Shown one piece after another: positions 35,316 through 43,455 of a DNA stretch of 64,000 nt. Made by a program: the position numbers and the translations under genes. The stretch's first letter is position 1; each line of letters begins with the position of its first letter. Location: assembly GCF_020443565.1 (NCBI RefSeq), contig NZ_JAIZZN010000007.1:107808-171807 (forward strand). Reading direction: 5' to 3'. This stretch comes from Clostridium sp. CS001 (GTDB taxonomy: Bacteria; Bacillota; Clostridia; Clostridiales; Clostridiaceae). Below the pieces are notes generated by a model. The model saw nothing but the letters and a program-made list of their open reading frames with translations. It was not told the origin of the DNA and made no database searches.

Positions 35316-36650
35316 TTATTGTGCAGCTACTAAAGCTACTTCTTTTATTGTTTCTTTTCCAGCAGCATCCATTAATTTAACATTAACTTTATCTCCAACT
35401 GATTTTCCTGGGAAAACTGTTGTAGGTGCTCCTATTTCAGTTATAGCTGATATAGCTTTTGTACCATCAAGTACTTGGTATTTAACCATAGTTTTTTCAG
35501 TTGAAGTAACAGTTACTGTTGCTCCGAATGTAGCAGCTTTTACTGTTGCTTTAACATCTACTTTAGAAGGATCTACTGGTGCTGTAACTGTAATTGTTCC
35601 TGATTGTCCTAAAGCTACTGCTATAGTAGTAATTTCTTTATCAGTTATATCAAATAATTTAACATTAACTTTATCGCCTTCTACTTTAGCTGGGAAAACT
35701 GTTGTTGGTGTAGCTAAGTTAGTTATAGCTGATACAGCTTTAGTTCCATCAAGTATTTGATATTTTGCTGCTGTAGTGAAGTTTTTAACGCCTTCCGCTG
35801 TCATAGTTACATTTACTGTTGCTCCAAATGTAGCTGCTTTAACAGTAGTGTCAAATACTTTAACTGTTGAATCACTAACAGTTACCATTACTGTTTTCCA
35901 AGCTTCATATGTTCCATAAACGTTGCTTTGGTTTTTAACAGTTTTGTCTGTTTCTGCTTGGTATTTCTTCCAAGTTGTTGAATTTGCTGTGTTAGCATGT
36001 ACAACTACCATGTAAGTACCTGCTTTTTCAAATGTATATGATGGAGTTGCAGTGTAATCTGTTACTCTGTTTGTCCATACTCCAGTTGTTGGATTGTATA
36101 TGTGCATTCTGTATAGGTAAGGTCCTGCGATTCCACCTATGTTTTCAATTCCGTTGAATTTAACTGTTAAACCGTTAGTTTCAACTTTAGCGTCTCCATT
36201 TGCATATACTCTGTTTGCATCATCTTTACTTACGCAGTTAAGGTTTGCTACATAGTACTTATCGAAGTCTCCATTTGCGTTTGATTGAATTCCTGTTTCA
36301 CCAGCTCTTTTTACCCAAACTGATAATTTTGCTGCTCCTAATTTAAATGCTGCTGTTTCTGGTAATACATATGGTGTTTTAGCATCTACTGCTTCTCCAT
36401 ATCCTTTTGTAAGTTCGTTCCACTCTGTACCGTTATAAAGGAACGCTCTGTATTGTACTTTACCTTCAAATTTTGAAGCTACTGTAAATGTTTCAGTATC
36501 TCCTACTACTAGTGGTGAATGGCTTATTCCAACATATGTTATCTCTGGAACTACTACCGTTGCAGCTTTTACTGTAATATTGCCTAAAACTCCAGCCATT
36601 ACAAATAATGCTGCCATGAATATACTTAGTGTTTTTTTGATTTGTCTCAT
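35316..36650 (-). CDS. Secreted surface protein B3 (B-family paralogue)
   Basis: A 444-aa secreted protein, very similar to B1 in every part. It has a signal peptide (MRQIKKTLSIFMAALFVMAG), Y_Y_Y-like segments (QYRAFLYNGTEW, LSVWVKRAGETG, YLYRMHIYNPTTGVW, GTYMVVVHANT), and two C-terminal repeats (TVKAATFGATVNVTM and TVKAATFGATVTVTS) with KYQ(I/V)LDGTKA(V/I)S and TTVFPAK/GK. ATG at 36650 follows GGGAGGGACAAA. It is transcribed from a strong promoter through a leader of about 205 nt and precedes A3. Near identity of repeat cores within and between paralogues points to recent duplication or gene conversion. Confidence 0.85.
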   Translation of the reverse strand: MRQIKKTLSIFMAALFVMAGVLGNITVKAATVVVPEITYVGISHSPLVVGDTETFTVASKFEGKVQYRAFLYNGTEWNELTKGYGEAVDAKTPYVLPETAAFKLGAAKLSVWVKRAGETGIQSNANGDFDKYYVANLNCVSKDDANRVYANGDAKVETNGLTVKFNGIENIGGIAGPYLYRMHIYNPTTGVWTNRVTDYTATPSYTFEKAGTYMVVVHANTANSTTWKKYQAETDKTVKNQSNVYGTYEAWKTVMVTVSDSTVKVFDTTVKAATFGATVNVTMTAEGVKNFTTAAKYQILDGTKAVSAITNLATPTTVFPAKVEGDKVNVKLFDITDKEITTIAVALGQSGTITVTAPVDPSKVDVKATVKAATFGATVTVTSTEKTMVKYQVLDGTKAISAITEIGAPTTVFPGKSVGDKVNVKLMDAAGKETIKEVALVAAQ

Positions 36651-36678
36651 ATGGTTTGTCCCTCCCATTAATATATAT

Positions 36679-36745
36679 TTTTTATTTTGTTAAAAATAAA
36701 AACTTATTTATGATTGCACTCCTTTTGAAGGAATACAATTTTTCC
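36679..36745 (-). promoter_or_regulatory. Structured 5' leader of B3
   Basis: An A/T hairpin (TTTTTATTTT with AAAAATAAAAA, 36679-36702) is followed upstream by a second one near 36712-36742 that pairs ATTG..TCCTT with AAGGA..CAAT. Order and placement match the B1 leader. Confidence 0.6.
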
Positions 36746-36863
36746 TTTAACTACACCCCCTAAGGAGCTATTTTTTTGTTACTACAAAACATTTCAAACC
36801 TGTTTTAATAGTAACCTAGTAATTAAAGGTTTCAATATACCATAATATTCATGTCATTTAACT

Positions 36864-36892
36864 ATTATATACCATTGATGATTAAGATTCAA
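36864..36892 (-). promoter_or_regulatory. Sigma-A-type promoter of B3
   Basis: TTGAAT, a 17-bp spacer ending in ATGGTA, and TATAAT on the minus strand. The spacer end and the -10 box are identical to those of B2. Confidence 0.78.
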
Positions 36893-37277
36893 TATATTTT
36901 TAAATCTTTCCTGTATTTCATTTATTTTCACAACATACATTAATATAACGTTTATCATTATATTTTAGTTGCAATCTTTAAAAACTTTTTTATCTAGTTG
37001 GTTTAATATTCATTAACATATAATGTTAACCTGCATTAGATATATTTTCACACAACACTTATATAACGTTCATCCCTACAATATAGTTTCACTTTTTTTA
37101 AAGTTTTTTTATTAAAGTTTTTATTTAAAGTATTAAAAATTAAAATAAACTTCAATATATTTTTATTTCTTAATATATTTACTGTGAAATCAATAATTTA
37201 TTACAACTAATTTTATTAACCTTTTAAGAACTTTATTCATATATTAACTTAGTAGAGATATTTGAAGGGAGCCTTTT
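36893..37277. other. AT-rich divergent region between B3 and the DUF4397 gene
   Basis: Very AT-rich, about 385 bp, with two similar stretches (around 36940-36990 and 37050-37090) that share ACAACA...TATAACGTT and ATATAGTTTCA/ATTTTAGTTGCA-like words. They could be a regulatory duplication. No reading frame of note is present. GAAGGGAGCCTTTT before 37278 is the next ribosome site. Confidence 0.45.
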
Positions 37278-37964
37278 ATGTTCTATTGTCCAAAAAATAT
37301 TAATTACCCTTACTCTTTATATAGAGAAACGCCTATCTATAGAGTAGCCCCTATGACTTCTTATTTGAGAGTTCTTCACGCCTCACCTAAATCCCCAGCT
37401 GTTGATGTGTACATTAATGATATGTTAAAGTTTAGAAACCTTGCTTATAGTTCCTTTACAGACTATATAGAGGTTATACCTGGTAATTACAATATTAAGA
37501 TCTATGCTACTGGTACTAAAACATCTCCTGTACTTAGTAAAAATATTTTTGTTCCACCTGAAAAGATTTATACTGTTGCAGCTATTGGTTTATTACCTAA
37601 TATTGATATACTAGCTATTCCAGAACCTAAAATCATTCAGCCCCTTGATAAGGCTTATATAAAATTTGCTCATCTATCTCCTAACACCGGAGCTGTAGAT
37701 GTTGCATTGCCAAATGGCAAAATTCTATTTAAAAATATTAGTTACAAAGAATTTACAGATTATATAGAAGTTCCTGCGGGAACCTATACCCTAGAGGCCA
37801 GACCTACTGGAACCGAAACCACAGTTTTATATATTCCTAATATAAATCTTAAGTCAGAGCGTTTTTACACAGTTTATGTAATTGGCCTAACTAACGATCA
37901 TCCAGGTCTCCAAGCTTTAATTCCTCTTGATGGAAGTTCTTATTTAGATTTGCGCGAAGACTAG
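37278..37964 (+). CDS. Protein with two DUF4397 domains
   Basis: A 228-aa protein with two DUF4397 units of about 95 aa. Unit one has YLRVLHASPKSPAVDVYIND, YSSFTDYIEVIPGNYNIKIY and YTVAAIGLL. Unit two has YIKFAHLSPNTGAVDVALPN, YKEFTDYIEVPAGTYTLEAR and YTVYVIGL. There is no signal peptide, and the N-terminus starts MFYCPKNINYPYSLYRETPI. In bacilli and clostridia such two-unit proteins without a signal are often spore- or envelope-linked, but the function is unknown. GAAGGGAG lies before the ATG. A terminator follows. Confidence 0.82.
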   Translation: MFYCPKNINYPYSLYRETPIYRVAPMTSYLRVLHASPKSPAVDVYINDMLKFRNLAYSSFTDYIEVIPGNYNIKIYATGTKTSPVLSKNIFVPPEKIYTVAAIGLLPNIDILAIPEPKIIQPLDKAYIKFAHLSPNTGAVDVALPNGKILFKNISYKEFTDYIEVPAGTYTLEARPTGTETTVLYIPNINLKSERFYTVYVIGLTNDHPGLQALIPLDGSSYLDLRED

Positions 37965-38027
37965 TTATCATTTTATACCACTATAACTTAAACTTTTAAA
38001 TATCGTCACGTGCCTTAACTTAATATA

Positions 38028-38078
38028 AAAAAAGATAAAGTACTTGGAGTATTTCCTAGTGCTTTATCTTTTTTTATA
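38028..38078. terminator. Terminator after the DUF4397 gene
   Basis: AAAAAAAGATAAAG and CTTTATCTTTTTTT close a stem around about 20 nt that form a further short stem (TACTTGGA/TCCTAGTG). A strong T-run follows on the plus strand. Confidence 0.82.
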
Positions 38079-38110
38079 CTCATAAGTGCATTATGTTTTT
38101 TATACTCTTA

Positions 38111-38163
38111 TTGATGTGTTCATAATAAGATGTTATAATATTGTCATCTGTATGTATATACAT
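38111..38163 (+). promoter_or_regulatory. Promoter and possible operator of the EIIC gene
   Basis: TTGATG (38111-38116), 17-bp spacer, TATAAT (38134-38139). Just after it, ATGTATATACAT is a perfect 12-bp palindrome, followed by TAGTATAC and TAGTATGC direct repeats and the near-palindrome GCGTACTAGTATGC. These could bind a repressor. Confidence 0.6.
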
Positions 38164-38249
38164 TAGTATACACTATGGCGTACTAGTATGCACACGGTTG
38201 AACTTATACATTAATATCTACTATTACATTTATATTAGGAGGATAACTC

Positions 38250-39275
38250 ATGGAAAAATTTAAAACCGTTTTAAAGAAAGGTTTCAAAAGATATTTTTTA
38301 GATGCTTTAAGCGCCATGGCCTTAGGTCTATTTGCATCACTAATAATCGGACTAATACTAAGTCAATTATCAAAAGTTCCTGGGCTAGCATTCTTAAAGG
38401 AATTCACAGCCATAATCTCATCTAAATCTCCCGTAGTTGGATCAGCTATTGGTGTTGCCGTAGCTTGGGGTTTAAAGGTTACCCCACTTACAATGTTCTC
38501 ATCTGCTGCCACTGGTGCCTTTGGATATATGTATATGGGTGGTGGTCCTGTAGGAGCATTTATTGCTGCAGTAATTGGTGCAGAACTTGGAAACTTAGTA
38601 TCTGGAAAAACAAAACTTGATATTGTTATAGTTCCTATTGTTACTATTATTACTGGAAGTATAGCTGGTAAATTTGTAGGTCCTTACATCTCAGTTTTTA
38701 TGACTGACTTAGGCGCAGTAATAAACTCAGCTACAACTCTTATGCCTATCCCTATGGGTATTGCAGTATCTACTTTAATGGGACTTGCTCTTACCGCTCC
38801 AATTAGTAGTGCCGCCATTGCAATTTCACTAAACATGTCCGGCCTTGCAGCAGGTGCTGCAACAGTGGGTTGCAGTGCCCAAATGATTGGCTTTGCCGTT
38901 TCTAGTTACAGCGAAAACAAACTAAGTGGCTTAGTATCCCAAGGACTAGGTACCTCCATGCTACAAGTACCCAACATCCTAAAACGTCCTCAAGTTTGGA
39001 TACCACCTACACTAGCAGGTGCAATCCTAGGACCTTTTGCCACCACCGTTTTCTCCATGAAAAACAACTCACTAGGTGCAGGTATGGGTACAAGCGGCCT
39101 TGTAGGTCAATTCGGTACCCTTGCATCCATGCAAGGCAGTGAGCCTACTTCTGTAATAGTATTAAAAATAATATTCCTACACTTTGTAGCCCCTGCAGTT
39201 TTAACCTTAGTTTTCTCAGAGATTATGAGAAAAAAAGGATGGATAAGCGAAGGAGACCTAAAGCTAGAGCTTTAG
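38250..39275 (+). CDS. PTS EIIC-like membrane permease (PTS_EIIC_2 family)
   Basis: A 341-aa, very hydrophobic protein with about eight to ten transmembrane helices, rich in Gly and Ala. It matches the stand-alone EIIC-like family (PF13303 type), for example GLFASLIIGLILSQL near residue 26, YMYMGGGPVGAFIAAVIGAE near 90, PIPMGIAVSTLMGLALTAPI, and the end FSEIMRKKGWI. No EIIA, EIIB or HPr gene is next to it, so its partner or substrate is unknown; some members may not be true sugar PTS units. AGGAGGATAACTC gives an excellent ribosome site. It is monocistronic between a promoter and a terminator. Confidence 0.85.
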   Translation: MEKFKTVLKKGFKRYFLDALSAMALGLFASLIIGLILSQLSKVPGLAFLKEFTAIISSKSPVVGSAIGVAVAWGLKVTPLTMFSSAATGAFGYMYMGGGPVGAFIAAVIGAELGNLVSGKTKLDIVIVPIVTIITGSIAGKFVGPYISVFMTDLGAVINSATTLMPIPMGIAVSTLMGLALTAPISSAAIAISLNMSGLAAGAATVGCSAQMIGFAVSSYSENKLSGLVSQGLGTSMLQVPNILKRPQVWIPPTLAGAILGPFATTVFSMKNNSLGAGMGTSGLVGQFGTLASMQGSEPTSVIVLKIIFLHFVAPAVLTLVFSEIMRKKGWISEGDLKLEL

Positions 39276-39288
39276 TCACCCCCCTTTA

Positions 39289-39314
39289 GTGCCACCCACG
39301 TGGCAAGTGGCAAG
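39289..39314. repeat. Single arm of the GTGCCACCCACGTGG repeat
   Basis: It begins GTGCCACCCACGTGGCAAGT and covers 26 nt identical to the left arm at 327-352. The preceding CCCCCTTTA is shared with the copy at 48188, so the repeat unit extends a little to the left. The second arm is missing here. Confidence 0.8.
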
Positions 39315-39337
39315 TTATACTCTAAAAATCTATTTCA

Positions 39338-39368
39338 CATCCCTAAATTTATTTTTAGGGATGTTTTT
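39338..39368 (+). terminator. Terminator after the EIIC gene
   Basis: CATCCCTAAA and TTTAGGGATG pair, followed by TTTTTAT. A near copy is at 43762-43797, in front of the same dispersed repeat. Confidence 0.8.
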
Positions 39369-39535
39369 ATTTGCATTTCTTCTACCCTACCTGACCCAAA
39401 TTCTCTAAGGCGGTAGCCTTCCTACTTATCCTCATCATGCAAAATCCATTTGGCGTAAGCCTCTAACATTCACTCACACCACATTTAAACCATTCTACCT
39501 ATTAATGCCACTAAAAGGTAACCACTACGAATGGC
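39369..39535. repeat. Dispersed repeat, copy 1 (GGCGGTAGCCT / GCCTCTAAC family)
   Basis: Pieces TTGCATTTCTTCTACCCTAC, AGGCGGTAGCC, AAGCCTCTAAC and CTATTAATGCCACTAAAA recur at 41865-42010 and 43798-43965. This copy is the most diverged. It holds no gene. Confidence 0.6.
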
Positions 39536-39564
39536 TGCCCTCTATCAACAAAACATTAATTTTT

Positions 39565-39789
39565 TTAAACTGTTCTACGTTTCAAAATTTCAATATCCAT
39601 TTCATGTCTACCTAGTATATCTTTCATAACATCAACACTTTCATTAAGCTCTCTACCATTTTTACAAACACTTTTTAAATTAGTTTCTAATAAGTCCATT
39701 TTCCCCTCAATTAATGCATTAACTTTATCTTCAAGCCTTGATTGACCTTCTAATATTTTAACCAGCATATCTTTAACTTCGTTATCCAA
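39565..39789 (-). CDS. Small coiled-coil protein (TTG start)
   Basis: A 74-aa hydrophilic, helical protein (MDNEVKDMLVKILEGQSRLE), of the same design as those at 29357-29617 and 29813-30079. The start is TTG at 39789 with GAGGTGATATAA before it. It lies 57 bp after the RloB-like gene in the same direction, so it could be cotranscribed with that pair. Function unknown. Confidence 0.55.
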   Translation of the reverse strand: MDNEVKDMLVKILEGQSRLEDKVNALIEGKMDLLETNLKSVCKNGRELNESVDVMKDILGRHEMDIEILKRRTV

Positions 39790-39846
39790 TTATATCACCT
39801 CACTATTTCACATAAGTTACTAATATTACAATAGTAATCTTAACAC

Positions 39847-40311
39847 TTATTCAATTAATTTTTCTACCAATTGATGAACTGTGGTATATGGGTTCATACT
39901 ATCAATACACTCCTCGTAATTGTAATTTCGGTCACCATATGTCTTCTCTAATTCTTTAGCATTTTTAATGGCATTTCTTACACTATCACAATTCCCTATT
40001 ATTTGCCTAATCATTCCTGGTGATGATTTGTGCTTCACATAATTATCATAGTTAATATATTTCAAACTATTATCTTCATTTCCCAGAAAATCATTAGCAT
40101 GGTTCATTACTGTTTGTGCATTGCCATCTGCAGTGATCAGCTTCAACTCAATATGTGAGTATTTATCACCGCTTGCTTTTATAATATCAGCAAAATAATC
40201 AAAATAATTATATTCAGTTTTACCTTCACAAAACAGTATTGTTTTTCCTAAGTATAATTTTTTTGTTTCTACACTTCTTTGTAAATAAGGATTCAATCGC
40301 ACTCTTGCCAT
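39847..40311 (-). CDS. RloB-like protein, apparently shortened in the middle
   Basis: A 154-aa protein. The N-terminus (LGKTILFCEGKTEYNYFDYF, residues 22-41) is the conserved start of RloB-type proteins, a TOPRIM-like fold with an early Glu. The C-terminus (DSMNPYTTVHQLVEKL) is also typical. In relatives, the central part with an F-D-x-D acidic motif and a LFE.WLLMH segment connects them, about 60 residues that I cannot find here: the text passes from LKYINYDNYV to KHKSSPGMIRQIIGN. The frame stays open. This assignment of a deletion rests on my recall of the family. It starts 1 bp after the ATPase stop codon (TAA-C-ATG), so the two are translated together. Confidence 0.65.
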   Translation of the reverse strand: MARVRLNPYLQRSVETKKLYLGKTILFCEGKTEYNYFDYFADIIKASGDKYSHIELKLITADGNAQTVMNHANDFLGNEDNSLKYINYDNYVKHKSSPGMIRQIIGNCDSVRNAIKNAKELEKTYGDRNYNYEECIDSMNPYTTVHQLVEKLIE

Positions 40312-40312
40312 G

Positions 40313-41602
40313 TTAATGCTCCTCTTTTGGATCTAATACATCTTTTACAATTGGAATTGCGCCAAACTTACCTTTAAAATAATCTTTATCAAAAGTAGCA
40401 TCTGATCTTACTCCTAAATCTGCAAGAGTATAAATGGAAGATTCACCCTTTATATTCTTATCTACCAATACTACCTCATCTCTTCTGAATTGTTCCTTAT
40501 TCATCAACGATATATCGTGAGTAGTAAATATTAACTGAGCGTTATTAACATTTAATTTCGACTGAAAAATATCTACTATAAATTTTGACACCAGTGGGTG
40601 CAACCTTGCTGATAATTCATCCACTATAAAAACGCCACCGTTATCAAGCATTTTTAGAACTTGCTGAATAACTGATAAAAACCTCAATGTGCCTGCGGAC
40701 TCATATTCTAACTCGAAAGTCTTCTCACTAATGATACTTCCTTCTAAGTCGTACACATTGTGCACTGCTTTTGGAACAAGCTTTTCTTTTTGTTCTCCTG
40801 TTCGATTGCTAATTGCAATTTCTTTGTCAATAATGAATTCTTTAATGCCAATATCAATTCTTCTAACATATTCAGAAACTTTTTTTCTTAATTCATCATT
40901 TTTTATAAATTCATTTGTTAATGATAAAAAACCTACTCTACCCTTTATAGTTGATTCAAATATTAATTCAAAATAAATATTGAATTTAGTGTTAAAATAT
41001 TCTTTGAAGATATCTATCTTTTCTCTTATTTCATCATTGGTTGCAAAATAATCAAGAATAGATATATATAATCTATCTTCTCTTAACTTGGTATAATCTT
41101 TAAGAATATCCTTATATTTATTTCCAAACTCAATTTCCAAACTGTCTTTTTTTCTTTCAAAAACTTGTTCATTATTGATTAATAGCCATTCAGAACATAT
41201 CTTAGAATCTTCAAATGAGTATCCATATTGAAATAAAAGATCTTTATGCTTAAAAATAATTTCAAATTCTATCTCTTGGTCCACAGAATCTGACAGCAAA
41301 AATGGTCTTATACTTACTTTGCTTATTTTACTTTCAGAGTCATTTTCTAAGTTATTATCATCTTTAGTATTTTCACTATCAAAAAATTGCTTACTTAAAA
41401 ACAATTCAAAACTCGATAATGCACTTATTAAGTTTGATTTACCACTTGCATTTGCTCCATAAATTGCAACTGTTTTTAACAGTTCAAATTCATCGGATTT
41501 AAATGTATGGCCAAGATGCTCTCTATATCTTGTTTTCCTTAAATCTAAGATTACATCATTCTTAAAAGAATTAAAGTTCTTAGCTCTAAACATAATTAGC
41601 AT
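40313..41602 (-). CDS. RloA-like AAA-family ATPase
   Basis: A 429-aa SMC/ABC-like ATPase of the AAA_15/AAA_21 type. Walker A is GANASGKSN (near residue 49), preceded by FRAKNFNSFKNDVILDLRK, typical of the RloA/OLD-like start. The C-terminal half has ESAGTLRFLSVIQQVL (signature-like), GGVFIVDELSARLHP (Walker B) and LIFTTHDISLMN (switch His). Such ATPases paired with an RloB or TOPRIM partner are found in defence loci; here the partner follows directly. GAGGAGG with 7-nt spacing supports the ATG at 41602. The upstream leader contains a TTA microsatellite. Confidence 0.85.
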   Translation of the reverse strand: MLIMFRAKNFNSFKNDVILDLRKTRYREHLGHTFKSDEFELLKTVAIYGANASGKSNLISALSSFELFLSKQFFDSENTKDDNNLENDSESKISKVSIRPFLLSDSVDQEIEFEIIFKHKDLLFQYGYSFEDSKICSEWLLINNEQVFERKKDSLEIEFGNKYKDILKDYTKLREDRLYISILDYFATNDEIREKIDIFKEYFNTKFNIYFELIFESTIKGRVGFLSLTNEFIKNDELRKKVSEYVRRIDIGIKEFIIDKEIAISNRTGEQKEKLVPKAVHNVYDLEGSIISEKTFELEYESAGTLRFLSVIQQVLKMLDNGGVFIVDELSARLHPLVSKFIVDIFQSKLNVNNAQLIFTTHDISLMNKEQFRRDEVVLVDKNIKGESSIYTLADLGVRSDATFDKDYFKGKFGAIPIVKDVLDPKEEH

Positions 41603-41616
41603 TTTACATCCTCCTC

Positions 41617-41683
41617 TTTATTATTATTATTATTATTATTATATAATACTTTATATTATATAAGTATTACCACTTTGTTACAA
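41617..41683 (-). promoter_or_regulatory. Promoter and TTA microsatellite of the RloA-like gene
   Basis: On the minus strand TTGTAA, a 17-bp spacer and TATAAT lie at 41655-41683. The leader then carries about eight units of ATA/TAA (41617-41642), ending directly before GAGGAGG. Copy number changes would alter leader length without touching the reading frame. Confidence 0.6.
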
Positions 41684-41864
41684 CCTTATTTCGTTTTTTT
41701 CTAAGATTATTAATTGATTAACTGTAATTTATTGATATTTAATGATTATTTTATATTATTTTTAGATATTTTCGAATTTAACCACTATACTGTTTGATTT
41801 TGTTGAAAGTTTTTCTCAACGTTAAATCTTTTAATTTTGCACAATAATTATCTTTCTAGCGGCA

Positions 41865-42010
41865 ACATTCCAAATTCCTCCCTCATCCAAAATCCCTTAG
41901 GCGCCAGCCTCTAACTTCCAACCACATAATATTTAAACCCTATACCTATTAATTCCCACTAAAAAAATGACACCTCAGTGTTTCTACGCTTTCCTAATAT
42001 TCTCTCCACC
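41865..42010. repeat. Dispersed repeat, copy 2
   Basis: Shares CCCTTAGGCGCCAGCCTCTA, ACTTCCAACCACATAAT/CTCAT, AATTCCCACTAAAAAA and GACACCTCAGTGT with copy 3 (43798-43965). It carries no gene. Confidence 0.7.
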
Positions 42011-42035
42011 CGCGTGCAAGTGCCATATTTAAGTT

Positions 42036-42088
42036 AAAATAGGCTTCTATAATACATAAATGTATTGTAGGGCTTTTATTTTTTCTAA
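42036..42088 (+). terminator. Terminator-like hairpin in the 41.6-42.4 kb intergenic region
   Basis: GGCTTCTATAATACAT pairs imperfectly with ATGTATTGTAGGGC, followed by TTTTATTTTTTCT on the plus strand. No plus-strand gene lies upstream within 2 kb, so its role is unclear. Confidence 0.45.
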
Positions 42089-42103
42089 GGTAAAGTTTTA
42101 TTC

Positions 42104-42146
42104 CCTATAACCTATATGCGATATTTATTTGCATATAGGTTATAGG
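42104..42146. repeat. 16-bp perfect inverted repeat
   Basis: CCTATAACCTATATGC and GCATATAGGTTATAGG are separated by 11 nt. There is no T-run at either end. The rest of the region up to 42396 is AT-rich, with GGAGTGAATCGT as the next ribosome site. Confidence 0.6.
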
Positions 42147-42396
42147 AAGAATCCTGTGAGATTAGAAATAACTTAATATAGGTATAATAAATAATATAAT
42201 TATATAATTCAATTTCTTAGAAATTAATTCTTTCATTTGAGTGTTTTATTTAAAACTAAATATGATAATATATATATATCTATAGATACTGTTGAAGATA
42301 TAACCTTAAAAATGGGTCTTATGTCATCTATGTTTGTACTAGCAAGTTACAAATTTTCAGATCTTTTAGTTAAAAATGCATAAGGAGTGAATCGTA

Positions 42397-43437
42397 ATGG
42401 ACGACTTAACGCTAAAAGAATATAATTTTTTTATTAAAGAAATAAAAGAAAAAATATATAGTACGCAATATGAAGCTTTAAAGACACTCAATAAAGCGCT
42501 CATAACTCTTTATTGGGAGATTGGTGAAGAAATTTTTAATCAACAAAATGAAAAAGGCTGGGGAAAATCTATTGTTGAGGTGCTTTCAAAGGAATTGCAA
42601 AAGGAATTTCCAAAAGTAAAGGGTTTTTCAACAGCAAACTTATGGAGGATGAGGAACTTTTACCTATCTTATTTTGATAAAACAAATCTCGCACCATTGG
42701 TGCGAGAAATTAGTTGGAGTAAGAACATTGTAATTATGGAAAAGTGCAAAGATAATTTAGAACGGGAATTTTATATAAAAATGACAAAACGGTATGGCTG
42801 GACAAAAAATGTACTTATCAATAATTTAGGAAATAAAGCGTATGAAAAATATTTACTCAATCAAACAAATTTTGATGAAACCGTGCCTGAAAAATATAGA
42901 CTTCAAGCTAAGCTTGCAGTAAAAGATGAGTATACCTTTGATTTTCTAGAAATGGGCATCGATCATTCAGAGCAGGAATTAGAGAGAGGATTAATCAATA
43001 ATGTTAAAGCCTTTTTATCAGAAATGGGCGGAACTTTTACATTTGTAGGCAATCAATATCACCTTAATGTGGGTGGAGATGATTTTTATATTGATCTTTT
43101 GCTATTTCATAGAAAGCTTAAAAGCTTAATCGCAATCGAACTTAAAATAGGGGATTTTAAGCCTGAATATGCAGGAAAAATGCAATTTTATTTAACAGTT
43201 CTTGATGATAAAGTTAAGTTACCAGAAGAAAATCCATCTGTTGGTATTATTATTTGCAAAGATAAAAATAGAACCGTTGTAGAATATGCATTGAAAAGTG
43301 TAAGTAACCCTATAGGGATTTCAACTTATAATCTTAGAAATACTTTACCTGATGATATGAAAAATTTATTGCCAACACCAGAAGAAATTATAGAGCGATT
43401 ATCTGTGTTAGATGATGAAGTTACTAATAAAATGTAA
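42397..43437 (+). CDS. YhcG-type PDDEXK nuclease-domain protein (DUF1016)
   Basis: A 346-aa protein of the YhcG/DUF1016 family. The N-terminal domain (residues about 10-165) has ALITLYWEIGEEIFNQQ, WGKSIVEVLSKELQKEFP and FSTANLWRMRNFY. The C-terminal PDDEXK domain has FYIDLLLFHRKLKSLIAIEL followed by KIGDFKPEYAGKM, giving the D...ExK active site at about residues 228-246. Such nucleases are common near mobile and defence genes. GGAGTGAATCGT is the ribosome site. The 89-aa gene follows by 18 bp and may be cotranscribed. Its position next to the RloAB-like pair, divergent from it, suggests a small defence or accessory island. Confidence 0.88.
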   Translation: MDDLTLKEYNFFIKEIKEKIYSTQYEALKTLNKALITLYWEIGEEIFNQQNEKGWGKSIVEVLSKELQKEFPKVKGFSTANLWRMRNFYLSYFDKTNLAPLVREISWSKNIVIMEKCKDNLEREFYIKMTKRYGWTKNVLINNLGNKAYEKYLLNQTNFDETVPEKYRLQAKLAVKDEYTFDFLEMGIDHSEQELERGLINNVKAFLSEMGGTFTFVGNQYHLNVGGDDFYIDLLLFHRKLKSLIAIELKIGDFKPEYAGKMQFYLTVLDDKVKLPEENPSVGIIICKDKNRTVVEYALKSVSNPIGISTYNLRNTLPDDMKNLLPTPEEIIERLSVLDDEVTNKM

Positions 43438-43455
43438 TTATGAGGTGAAAAACAA

